Assembly: GCA_947482825.1 (NCBI GenBank)
Contig: CANKMT010000038.1
Span: 1 to 49,395 of the forward strand
Length of the DNA stretch: 49,395 bases
Source: Betaproteobacteria bacterium
GTDB taxonomy: Bacteria; Pseudomonadota; Gammaproteobacteria; Burkholderiales; SG8-39
Direction: 5' to 3'
The position numbers were made by a program, and so were the translations under genes. The notes under the pieces are model-generated. The model saw nothing but the letters and a program-made list of their open reading frames with translations. It was not told where the DNA came from and ran no database searches. Positions within the stretch are counted from its first letter, which is position 1. Each line of letters begins with the position of its first letter. This document shows positions 33,713-40,917 of the stretch, one piece after another.

Positions 33713-33860
33713 TAAAATGGGTTCGTCAGCCGATCCGGGCGAGTCCTTCGCCCGGGTGAAATGAAGACTCGCGGACCAGCCTTGGTCGCCCGGTGCTACG
33801 ACGCGACCGAGGCGGTCCGCAGAGCTTCGAGGGCCGGGCCCGAAGCTTTCGCTTCGGGCC
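33713..33860 (+). ncRNA. Candidate structured small RNA
   Basis: A TAAAAT box (33713-33718) is followed by three stem-loops. First: CCGGGCGA / TCGCCCGG (33735-33742 with 33748-33755), 8 bp with a 5-base loop. Second: outer GCGGACC / GGTCCGC (33771-33777 with 33814-33820) stacked on inner CTTGGTCGC / GCGACCGAG (33781-33789 with 33803-33811, one G-T pair), a 16-bp helix in two blocks. Third: GGCCCGAAGC / GCTTCGGGCC (33837-33846 with 33851-33860), 10 bp with a TTTC loop, followed by GCTTTCCC. The order fits a 140-base RNA ending in a terminator-like hairpin with a weak U-tract. I recognise no known RNA family; it is not RNase P, tmRNA, 6S or SRP RNA by the motifs I know. The third hairpin could instead serve the 3' end of the histone-like gene. 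Confidence 0.45.
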
Positions 33861-33880
33861 GCTTTCCCTCCGGTTCCCGG

Positions 33881-34234
33881 TTACGGCCGGGATCCGGTGG
33901 GGAAAGGCCAGGCAGCTGCTGGATTCAGCGCGGTACGCGCGCCGGGTGTCGCAGCAATCGACGGCCGTACTACCGGTGCTGGCGCCGTCGGGGCTACCTG
34001 AACAGCCTTTTTTGCAGGCTTCTTGGCCGCTTTCTTCTTGGCAGCTTTGGCCGGCTTTACAGCCGGCTTTTTCTTTTCAGCTGCTTTTTTGTTTTTTTTT
34101 GTGGCCTTCTTTTTCTTGCCTGCGGCTTTCTTTTTGGCGGGCTTTTTAGCCGCTTTCTTCTTTTTCGAGGCCTTCTTTTTGGTGGCCTTTTTCTTCGCCG
34201 TTTTCTTCGCTGCTTTCTTTTTGGCTTTTGCCAT
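33881..34234 (-). CDS. Histone H1-like lysine/alanine-rich nucleoid protein
   Basis: A 117-residue very basic protein. Residues 1-75 are lysine and alanine repeats (KKAAKK, KKATKKK, KKPAKKK), like eukaryotic H1 tails and AlgP/Hc-type bacterial proteins; such tails bind DNA without sequence preference. The C-terminal 40 residues are different: VAPTAPAPVVRPSIA, then LNPAAAWPFPTGSRP, a non-basic tail whose WPFPTG end I have seen conserved in betaproteobacterial homologues. ATG 34234 has AGGAG seven bases upstream. It stands alone, 111 bp after DUF2442 in the same direction. Confidence 0.88.
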   Translation of the reverse strand: MAKAKKKAAKKTAKKKATKKKASKKKKAAKKPAKKKAAGKKKKATKKNKKAAEKKKPAVKPAKAAKKKAAKKPAKKAVQVAPTAPAPVVRPSIAATPGARTALNPAAAWPFPTGSRP

Positions 34235-34345
34235 GACTAGCTCCTATCAAGTAGTTGCACAGAAAGAGCCCGGCCCGAAACGGCCCGGACTATCCAAACC
34301 GCCCGGCCGGATGGCCGGACAGATTGAATTCTTTGCCACACCCCA

Positions 34346-34594
34346 TCACCGCCCGTTCTTGGCGAGCACATCCCGGTAGAGCACTTCCGGATCGAGCCGG
34401 ATGCCGCCCTCCCAGGTCACCGTGGCAGACTCCGGGTCCACCACCACCTTCTCGAACTCCCGCACGTCGCGCCAGAGCTTGAAGGCCCCGATCTCGAGCA
34501 GGTTTCCCAGGAAGACACTGCCCTCGAGGCCGTCGTCGAAACGCAGCCAGAGCTTGTAGTCCTCTTCCACCTTGCACGCCGTTACTCGATGCAT
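34346..34594 (-). CDS. DUF2442 family protein
   Basis: An 82-residue protein with the DUF2442 layout: VTACKVEEDYKLWLRFDDG, GSVFLGNLLEIGAFKLWRD, and EGGIRLDPEVLYRD at the end. Such small all-beta proteins are common in proteobacteria and sometimes lie next to DUF4160 genes as possible toxin-antitoxin partners; no DUF4160 gene is near here. ATG 34594 has GAGAGG close upstream. It lies right after the nrdB terminator, so it needs its own promoter or read-through. Function unknown. Confidence 0.85.
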   Translation of the reverse strand: MHRVTACKVEEDYKLWLRFDDGLEGSVFLGNLLEIGAFKLWRDVREFEKVVVDPESATVTWEGGIRLDPEVLYRDVLAKNGR

Positions 34595-34613
34595 ATTCCT
34601 CTCCCTAGGGGGG

Positions 34614-34644
34614 ACAAAAAAAGAGCCGGGTTCAGTCCCAGCTC
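34614..34644 (-). terminator. Intrinsic terminator overlapping the nrdB stop codon
   Basis: On the minus strand GAGCTGGG (34637-34644) pairs with CCCGGCTC (34623-34630, one G-T pair) around a six-base loop, followed by seven T. The stem's left arm is the last nrdB codons and the loop contains the TGA stop (34632-34634), so the translating ribosome would cover the hairpin until release. Confidence 0.85.
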
Positions 34645-35801
34645 AGCGCCCCGCCCGTCTGATACTCGATCACCCTGGTCTCGAAGAAGTTTCGTTCTTT
34701 CTTCAAGTCGATCATCTCGCTCATCCAGGGGAAGGGGTTCGTCGCGCCCTGGTAAAGCACGTCGATGCCTATCTGCTGGCACCGGCGATTGGCGATGTAA
34801 CGCAGGTACTCCTTGAACATCGGCGCATTCAGGCCGAGCACTCCGCGCGGCATCGTATCTTCCGCATAGCGATATTCCAGTTCCACGGCGCGCTGGAACA
34901 AGCCCTGGATCTCCTCGCGGAACTGAACGGTCCACAGGTGCGGGTTCTCCATCTTGATTTGGTTCACGAGGTCGATGCCGAAGTTGCAGTGCATCGACTC
35001 GTCGCGAAGGATGTACTGGTACTGCTCCGCGGCGCCGGTCATCTTGTTCTGGCGTCCAAGGGCGAGGATCTGGGCGAAACCGACGTAGAAGAACAGCCCT
35101 TCCATGATGCAGGCGAACACGATCAGGCTCTTGAGAAGGTCCTGGTCGCTTTGCTGCGTGCCGGTCTTGAAGGCCGGGTCGGTGAGCGTATCGATGAACG
35201 GGATCAGGAACTCGTCCTTTTCGCGAATCGACGACACCTCGTGGTACGCGTTGAACACCTCGCCTTCATCGAGGCCGAGGCTCTCCACGATGTACTGGTA
35301 CGCATGGGTGTGGATCGCCTCTTCGAAAGCCTGGCGCAGCAGGTACTGCCTGCACTCGGGGGCCGTGATGTGGCGATAGGTCCCCAGCACGATGTTGTTC
35401 GCCGCGAGCGAGTCGGCGGTCACGAAGAAACCGAGGTTGCGCTTGACCAGCCTCTTTTCGTCCTCGGTCAGGCCGTCGGCCGATTTCCAGAGGGCGATGT
35501 CGCGGCTCATGTTGATTTCCTGCGGCATCCAGTGGTTCGCGCACGCCGAGAGGTACTTCTCCCAGGCCCACTTGTACTTGAAGGGCACCAGTTGGTTGAC
35601 GTCGGCCTTCGAGTTGATGATGCTTTTGTCTTCCACCCTGATGCGGCGAAAAGCATTGCCGGCCGGGACCTGACCGTCATTGGCCCGTTGCGTGGGAACG
35701 TGCTGGGCTCCGGGTGCGCCTTGGGGCATGAAGCCGCTCACTGGGGCGATCGCCAGACCCGGCACGGCGCTCAGTGCCCCCTCGTCTTCAAAATTCAGCA
35801 T
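34632..35801 (-). CDS. nrdB: Ribonucleotide reductase class Ia, beta subunit
   Basis: Di-iron tyrosyl-radical subunit, 389 residues. Ligands match E. coli R2: D130 (FVTADSL), E161 and H164 ([10 protein letters not shown]) with the radical tyrosine Y168 four residues after the histidine, a later Glu in [11 protein letters not shown], and Glu/His in [10 protein letters not shown]. So this is a Tyr-radical type, not the tyrosine-less type. The C-terminus [16 protein letters not shown] includes the tail that docks on NrdA. An N-terminal stretch of about 50 residues rich in G, P and A precedes the conserved core. It lies 45 bp after nrdA and ends in its own terminator. Confidence 0.97.
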   Translation of the reverse strand: MLNFEDEGALSAVPGLAIAPVSGFMPQGAPGAQHVPTQRANDGQVPAGNAFRRIRVEDKSIINSKADVNQLVPFKYKWAWEKYLSACANHWMPQEINMSRDIALWKSADGLTEDEKRLVKRNLGFFVTADSLAANNIVLGTYRHITAPECRQYLLRQAFEEAIHTHAYQYIVESLGLDEGEVFNAYHEVSSIREKDEFLIPFIDTLTDPAFKTGTQQSDQDLLKSLIVFACIMEGLFFYVGFAQILALGRQNKMTGAAEQYQYILRDESMHCNFGIDLVNQIKMENPHLWTVQFREEIQGLFQRAVELEYRYAEDTMPRGVLGLNAPMFKEYLRYIANRRCQQIGIDVLYQGATNPFPWMSEMIDLKKERNFFETRVIEYQTGGALSWD

Positions 35802-35846
35802 GGCGTCTTTTCCTCACGCTCGAGTTTTTTTGTGGCACGCATCGGC

Positions 35847-38705
35847 TCACTGGCACGCTTCGCATTCGGGGTTGTCGATCGAGCAGAACTTGGCGTCTTC
35901 CGCGACCGTCGAAGCCGACTCGGTCATCCCGCCACCGGAGGGCACCGAATTCATCGCACCGGCCTTGGATGTCGACTTCTCGGCATGCGTCGCGCCCATG
36001 GCGCGCAGGTAATAGGTCGTCTTCAGGCCGCGCAGCCAGGCAAGCCTGTAGGTTTCGTCGAGTTTCTTGCCGGAGGCACCGGGCATGTAGATATTCAGGG
36101 ATTGCGACTGGTCGATCCATTTCTGGCGGCGCGCTGCCGCCTCCACGAGCCACTTGGGCTCGACCTCGAAGGCGGTGGCGTACAGGCGACGCAGTTCGGC
36201 CGGCGCGCGGTCCACCCGTGCCAGGTTGCCATCGAAGTACTTGAGGTCCGCGATCATGACCTCGTCCCACATGCCGGCTTTCTTCAGGTCGGAAACCAGG
36301 TATTCGTTGACCACCGTGAACTCGCCGGAGAGGTTCGACTTGACGTAGAGGTTCTGGTAGGTGGGCTCGATGGAGGCCGAAACGCCGACGATGTTGGCGA
36401 TGGTCGCCGTCGGCGCTATGGCCAGGCAATTCGAGTTCCGCATGCCGAAAGAACGGATCCGCTCCCGCAGCGCGCCCCAGTCCAGACCGCTGGAACGATC
36501 GACTTCCACGTACCCGCCCCGCTCTTCGGCCAGGAGGTCGAGCGTATCCTGGGGCAGCACGCCGCGGTCCCAGAGCGAGCCTTTGAATGATCCGTAGCGC
36601 CCCCTCTCCTCGGCGAGCTCGGTGGAGGCCCAGTAGGCCGCGTAGGCGACCATTTCCATCGATCGATCGGCGAACTCGACCGCGTCCTCGGATGCATACG
36701 GAACGCGCATTTTCTGCAGGCAGTCCTGGAAACCCATGATCCCCAAGCCCACCGGGCGATGGCGCGCATTGGAGCGCTGGGCCTTGTCCACTGCGTAGTA
36801 ATTAATGTCGATGACGTTGTCCAGCATGCGCATCGCGGTGCGGATCGTCTTCTTGACCTTGACGAAATCAAGGCCTTTGTCCGTCATGTGGGCCACGAGG
36901 TTGACCGACCCGAGATTGCAGACCGCGATTTCCTCGTGGTTGGTATTCAGCGTGATCTCGGTGCACAGGTTCGAGCTGTGGACCACGCCGACGTGCTGCT
37001 GGGGGCTGCGGATATTGCACGGGTCCTTGAAAGTGATCCAGGGATGGCCGGTCTCGAACAACATCGAGAGCATCTTGCGCCACAGCGTGAGCGCAGGGAC
37101 CTTGCGAAACAGCTTGAGTTCGCCCGACGCGGCCTTGGCTTCATACGCGAGGTATGTCTTTTCGAACGCCTTGCCGAATGAATCGTGCAGCTCCGGGACA
37201 TCGGACGGGGAGAACAGCGTCCACTCGCCGGCTTGCATCACACGCTTCATGAACAGGTCGGGAATCCAGTTCGCCGTATTCATGTCGTGGGTGCGACGGC
37301 GGTCGTCCCCCGTGTTCTTGCGCAACTCGAGGAACTCCTCGATGTCCAGGTGCCAGGTCTCGAGGTAGGAACACACCGCCCCCTTCCTCTTGCCCCCTTG
37401 GTTCACGGCCACGGCCGTGTCGTTGACGACCTTCAGGAACGGGACCACGCCCTGTGACTTGCCGTTGGTGCCCTTGATGCGCGATCCGAGCGCGCGCACC
37501 GGCGTCCAGTCGTTGCCCAGGCCGCCCGCATACTTGGCGAGGAGCGCATTTTCCTTGATTGCGTCGTAAATGCCCGTCAAGTCGTCCGACACCGTCGTGA
37601 GGTAGCACGACGAGAGCTGCGAACGAAGCGTGCCCGAATTGAACAGTGTCGGCGTCGAACTCATGAAATCGAACGTCGACAAAACGTTGTAGAACTCGAT
37701 CGCTCGCGCCTCGCGATGCGACTCGTTGAGCGCCAAGCCCATCGCGACCCGCATGAAGAATGCTTGCGGCAACTCGATCCGCTGCTCGTCGATGTGCAGG
37801 AAATAGCGGTCGTACAGCGTCTGCAGCCCGAGGTAGCCGAACTGGAGGTCGCGATCCGACTTCAGCGCCGCGCCAAGGCGCGCAAGGTCGAACTCGGCCA
37901 GCCTTGGGTCGAGCAGTTCGGCGGCGATGCCGCGCTGGATGAACTGCGGGAAATACACCGCATAGCGTTGCTCCATCGAGGCGTGGCTGGCTTCTTCGCC
38001 AAGCACTTCGCAGCGGATCGTGTTGAGCAGCAGCCGCGCGGTCACGTAACTGTAGGCCGGATCCTTTTCGAGCAGCGCTCGGGCCGCCAGAATCGCGGAC
38101 TTGCGCACTTCGTCGATGGGCACGCCGTCGTAAAGGTCGCGCAGCGTGGCCTCCAGGATGGCGTCGGCCGAGGCCACGCCTTCGAGTCCGACGCAGGCCG
38201 ACTCCACCAGCCGCCGCAGCCCCACCTCGTCCAGGGGCTTGCGCATCCCGTCCTCGAGCACGTTGATGGCATGTTCGGCAGGCTTTTGCTGGGCCATTTT
38301 CTCGTGCGCGCGCGCCCGGGAACGCTCCTCGCGGTAAAGCACGTAGGAACGGGCCACGTCGTGCTCACCCGATCGCATCAGCGCCAGTTCGACCTGGTCC
38401 TGGATGTCTTCTATATGAAAGGTGCCGCCCGCGGGCTGGCGCCGGATCAGCGCACCGACCACGGTTTCGGTGAGGCCGGCGACGAGTTCGCGCACCCGAG
38501 CGGACGCTGCGCCCTGGCTGCCGTTGACCGCAAGGAATGCCTTGGTCATCGCCACCGCGATCTTCGAGGGCTCGAAGCCCACGACCGAGCCATTGCGGCG
38601 GATGATCTTGTAGTCAGCGTAGAGGTTCTGCGCCGGGGTCGATTCTTCAGTGATGCTCACGCTCTGCGCGGTATTCGGGGCTGAACCTTCTTGCGCAATC
38701 TGCAT
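35847..38705 (-). CDS. nrdA: Ribonucleotide reductase class Ia, alpha subunit
   Basis: Catalytic subunit, 952 residues, reducing ribonucleoside diphosphates to deoxy forms. An N-terminal ATP cone (YKIIRRNGSVVGFEPSKIAV) gives dATP inhibition. Active-site parts: LSSCYL (first redox Cys), SSNLCTEI (radical Cys with NxxCxE), the second redox Cys within the EIAVCNLGSVNL segment, and the tyrosine pair in TTYYLRAMG for radical transfer. The C-terminal CEACQ carries the thioredoxin-reduced pair; trxA is also in the window. ATG 38705 is chosen for the nearby GGAG and MQIAQEGSAP start; the frame extends upstream without support. The promoter is overlapped by predicted NrdR boxes. Confidence 0.97.
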   Translation of the reverse strand: MQIAQEGSAPNTAQSVSITEESTPAQNLYADYKIIRRNGSVVGFEPSKIAVAMTKAFLAVNGSQGAASARVRELVAGLTETVVGALIRRQPAGGTFHIEDIQDQVELALMRSGEHDVARSYVLYREERSRARAHEKMAQQKPAEHAINVLEDGMRKPLDEVGLRRLVESACVGLEGVASADAILEATLRDLYDGVPIDEVRKSAILAARALLEKDPAYSYVTARLLLNTIRCEVLGEEASHASMEQRYAVYFPQFIQRGIAAELLDPRLAEFDLARLGAALKSDRDLQFGYLGLQTLYDRYFLHIDEQRIELPQAFFMRVAMGLALNESHREARAIEFYNVLSTFDFMSSTPTLFNSGTLRSQLSSCYLTTVSDDLTGIYDAIKENALLAKYAGGLGNDWTPVRALGSRIKGTNGKSQGVVPFLKVVNDTAVAVNQGGKRKGAVCSYLETWHLDIEEFLELRKNTGDDRRRTHDMNTANWIPDLFMKRVMQAGEWTLFSPSDVPELHDSFGKAFEKTYLAYEAKAASGELKLFRKVPALTLWRKMLSMLFETGHPWITFKDPCNIRSPQQHVGVVHSSNLCTEITLNTNHEEIAVCNLGSVNLVAHMTDKGLDFVKVKKTIRTAMRMLDNVIDINYYAVDKAQRSNARHRPVGLGIMGFQDCLQKMRVPYASEDAVEFADRSMEMVAYAAYWASTELAEERGRYGSFKGSLWDRGVLPQDTLDLLAEERGGYVEVDRSSGLDWGALRERIRSFGMRNSNCLAIAPTATIANIVGVSASIEPTYQNLYVKSNLSGEFTVVNEYLVSDLKKAGMWDEVMIADLKYFDGNLARVDRAPAELRRLYATAFEVEPKWLVEAAARRQKWIDQSQSLNIYMPGASGKKLDETYRLAWLRGLKTTYYLRAMGATHAEKSTSKAGAMNSVPSGGGMTESASTVAEDAKFCSIDNPECEACQ

Positions 38706-38837
38706 GTGCTCGTCTCCAGTCTTCTTTTGTCTTTCCTGGCGCGCCGCGTTGTCCGCGCGCTTGCCGCCGATCAAGGCCGGTTCCCCCGGGGAGCGCCTTC
38801 GCTCCCCCGCCGGCCCGACTCAATCCGAACCACAAAC

Positions 38838-38882
38838 CACAATATCTAGTGCTTTGATCCTGAATTGAAACTAATTCTAGTG
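38838..38882 (-). promoter_or_regulatory. Pair of NrdR boxes upstream of nrdA
   Basis: Minus-strand CACTAGATATTGTG (38838-38851) and CACTAGAATTAGTT (38869-38882) both resemble the NrdR consensus ACACwATATATwGTGT. Their spacing, 31 bp or three helical turns from start to start, is the standard NrdR arrangement. The second box covers the -10 element. NrdR binding with dATP/ATP would repress nrdAB. The first box is the better match. Confidence 0.75.
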
Positions 38883-38902
38883 CGCGCGTTTTTACTTTGC
38901 AA
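38874..38902 (-). promoter_or_regulatory. Sigma-70 promoter of nrdAB
   Basis: Minus-strand TTGCAA (38897-38902), a 17-bp spacer and TAGAAT (38874-38879) make a good promoter. The -10 lies inside the upstream NrdR box. The transcript would have a leader of about 160 bases before ATG 38705. Confidence 0.65.
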
Positions 38903-38977
38903 GACCTTTTTTTTGCAAACGGGATGCGCGCCTGCGCGCGTGACGCAGGTCACGCGCGCAAACGGCGGCGGGAAAGA

Positions 38978-39535
38978 TCAGGAATGCGCGAGGCGCGCGA
39001 GAAAATGCGGCCAGTCGAAGAGCGGGCCGGGATCGGTTTTGCGGCCCGGCGCGATGTCGCTGTGCGCCGCGATTCCCGCGAGCGGAATCGCGGCCCTCAG
39101 TGCGCCAACGAGTTCGGCCAGGCGCTCGTACTGACGCGGTTCGTAGCCGGCATCGTCCAGGCCCTCGAGTTCCACGCCGACCGAAAAATCATTGCAGCGC
39201 GCGCGCCCTCGCCAGGACGAGGCGCCGGCGTGCCAGGCGCGCCGGCCGACCGGCACGAACTGCACGACCTCCCCGTCGCGACGCAAGAAGAAGTGCGCCG
39301 ACACGCGCAGGTCCTTGATGGCCTCGAAGTACGGGTGGGCGTCCGGGTCGAGCCGGTTGGTGAAGAACCGCTCGACGAAGTCGCCACCGTAGGTCCCCGG
39401 GGGCAGGCTGATCGAGTGCACGACCAGCAGGGAGACGGTCTCGTGCGCCGGGCGTTCGTCGCAGTTGGGCGAAGGCACGTACCGGCAACCACGGACGATG
39501 CCGTCGCGCGCGCAGTGCAGCCCCTCTGCGCCCAT
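38978..39535 (-). CDS. ampD: 1,6-anhydro-N-acetylmuramyl-L-alanine amidase AmpD
   Basis: A 185-residue cytoplasmic zinc amidase of peptidoglycan recycling that releases the peptide from anhydro-muropeptides, lowering the inducer level for AmpC-type beta-lactamases. Amidase_2 motifs: zinc His in LLVVHSISLPPGTYGG, FFLRRDGEVVQFVPVGRRAWHAG, GVELEG, and IAAHSDIAPGRKTDPGP with the second zinc His and Asp ligand. There is no signal peptide. It starts 2 bp before the pilR stop region, so it is the last gene of the pilS-pilR transcript. Confidence 0.95.
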   Translation of the reverse strand: MGAEGLHCARDGIVRGCRYVPSPNCDERPAHETVSLLVVHSISLPPGTYGGDFVERFFTNRLDPDAHPYFEAIKDLRVSAHFFLRRDGEVVQFVPVGRRAWHAGASSWRGRARCNDFSVGVELEGLDDAGYEPRQYERLAELVGALRAAIPLAGIAAHSDIAPGRKTDPGPLFDWPHFLARLAHS

Positions 39536-39537
39536 CC

Positions 39538-40917
39538 TTATTGCTCGGGCTCGCGGATCGCAAGGCGTTGCATGCGGTAGCGCAACGCGCGGAAGGTGAC
39601 CCCGAGCAACTTGGCTGCGGCGGTCCGGTTGAATCCGGTGCGGTTGAGGGCCTGCGTGATCGCGTCACGCTCGACCCGGTCCAGGTAGTCCGGCAACGGC
39701 AGGTTCGAGAGGCCCGCCGCCTCGCGTGCGCCGCCATTCGCGTCGCCCTCTTCCTCCGGCAAAGGGGCGATCCGGAGATCGTCCGGCCCGATTTGCGCCG
39801 CGCCCGAAAGCGCGGTCGCCCTTTCGAGCACGTTTTCGAGTTCGCGGATGTTGCCCGGGAAATCGTACTTGGCCAGCGCCTCCAGCGCGGACGGCGAAAG
39901 CGCCGCGGGTTGCCCGCCGGCCTGGATTGCGAGCCGCGCGAGGATGGCACCTGCGATCCGGCCGATGTCTTCGCGGCATTCGCGCAGCGGGGGCATCCTC
40001 AGTTCGATCACGTTGAGCCTGTAGAACAGGTCCTGCCGGAAACGCCCGTCTTCGATCAGCCTGGCCAGGTTCTGGTGCGTTGCGCAGATAATGCGCACGT
40101 CGACCGGGTCCTCCTGCGTGGCCCCGAGCTTGCGCACCTTCTTTTCCTGGATCGCGCGAAGCAGCTTTACCTGCATCGCCAGCGGCAGGTCGGCCACCTC
40201 GTCGAGGAAAAGCGTGCCGCCGTGGGCCGCCTGGAAGAAACCGTCGCGATCCTGCTCGGCGCCGGTGAAAGCCCCTTTGCGGTAGCCGAAGAACTCGCTC
40301 TCCATCAGCGCTTCGGGAATCGCACCGCAATTGACCGGCACGAACGGCCCCGACCGGCGCGCGCCATCGGCATGGATGAGCCTCGCTGCCAGTTCCTTTC
40401 CGGTGCCGGACTCGCCCGACACGTAGACCGGCGCCTGGGTCCTGGCGAGCTTCGCAGCGAGTTCCCTCACCTGCCGCAGCGCCGGGCTCTCGCCGAGAAT
40501 CTGCTGGCCTTCGAGGTGTCGGCCGCCTTCGCGTTCGGGCAGCGAGAGCACCGACTTTACCAGCGCACGCAACTGATCGAGGCCGACGGGCTTGGACAAG
40601 TAGTCGAACGCTCCCGCCTTGAGCGCCGCCACCGCGTTCTCCGCACTGCCATACGCGGTGATCACGGCCACCGGCAGGTCGACCCCCAGCGAAGCGATAT
40701 GCCGCACGACCTCGAGCCCTTCGCCATCGGGCAGCCGCATGTCGGTCAGGCACAGGTCGAATTTCGACTCGGCCAGGCGCTCCCTCGCTTCAGCCACCGA
40801 CCCGGCGACGACCACCCCGATGCCCATCCGGATAAGGGTGAGCTCGAGGAGCTCACGGATGTCCGGCTCGTCGTCCACGACGAGGACAAGGCTTTCGCGC
40901 GGAAGGGCTTTCGTCAT
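39538..40917 (-). CDS. pilR: Sigma-54-dependent response regulator, PilR type
   Basis: A 459-residue NtrC-family activator. Receiver 10-125 with D15, D16 and phospho-acceptor D59 (LTDMRLPDG), and Lys in DYLSKPVGL. AAA+ domain with GESGTGKE, the sigma-54 contact loop GAFTGA within ESEFFGYRKGAFTGA, FLDEVADLPLAMQVKLL (Walker B), and the arginine-finger region FRQDLFYRLNV. The C-terminal Fis-like helix-turn-helix is NRTGFNRTAAAKLLGVTFRA. ATG 40917 overlaps the pilS stop as ATGA. With the PilS-like kinase next to it, PilR is the best name; it would control type IV pilin transcription, though no pilin gene is in the window. Confidence 0.92.
   Translation of the reverse strand: MTKALPRESLVLVVDDEPDIRELLELTLIRMGIGVVVAGSVAEARERLAESKFDLCLTDMRLPDGEGLEVVRHIASLGVDLPVAVITAYGSAENAVAALKAGAFDYLSKPVGLDQLRALVKSVLSLPEREGGRHLEGQQILGESPALRQVRELAAKLARTQAPVYVSGESGTGKELAARLIHADGARRSGPFVPVNCGAIPEALMESEFFGYRKGAFTGAEQDRDGFFQAAHGGTLFLDEVADLPLAMQVKLLRAIQEKKVRKLGATQEDPVDVRIICATHQNLARLIEDGRFRQDLFYRLNVIELRMPPLRECREDIGRIAGAILARLAIQAGGQPAALSPSALEALAKYDFPGNIRELENVLERATALSGAAQIGPDDLRIAPLPEEEGDANGGAREAAGLSNLPLPDYLDRVERDAITQALNRTGFNRTAAAKLLGVTFRALRYRMQRLAIREPEQ

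Larger units (their letters stand above)
33373..33880. other. 508-bp gene-free stretch
   Basis: The left 250 bp are the leader and promoter of the transglycosylase on the minus strand. 33618-33712 is locally AT-rich and holds nothing I can name. From 33713 the plus strand carries a promoter-like box followed by three strong hairpins up to 33860. No open frame with coding character is present on either strand. Confidence 0.6.

Noticed and set aside
33771..33821. tRNA-like 7-bp acceptor stem followed by a purine
   Set aside because: Only 50 bases long, with one inner stem and no D- or T-loop motifs, so it is not a tRNA.
34572..36590. Long plus-strand frame opposite nrdB and the end of nrdA
   Set aside because: Antisense to well supported reductase genes; no motif, no ribosome-binding site.
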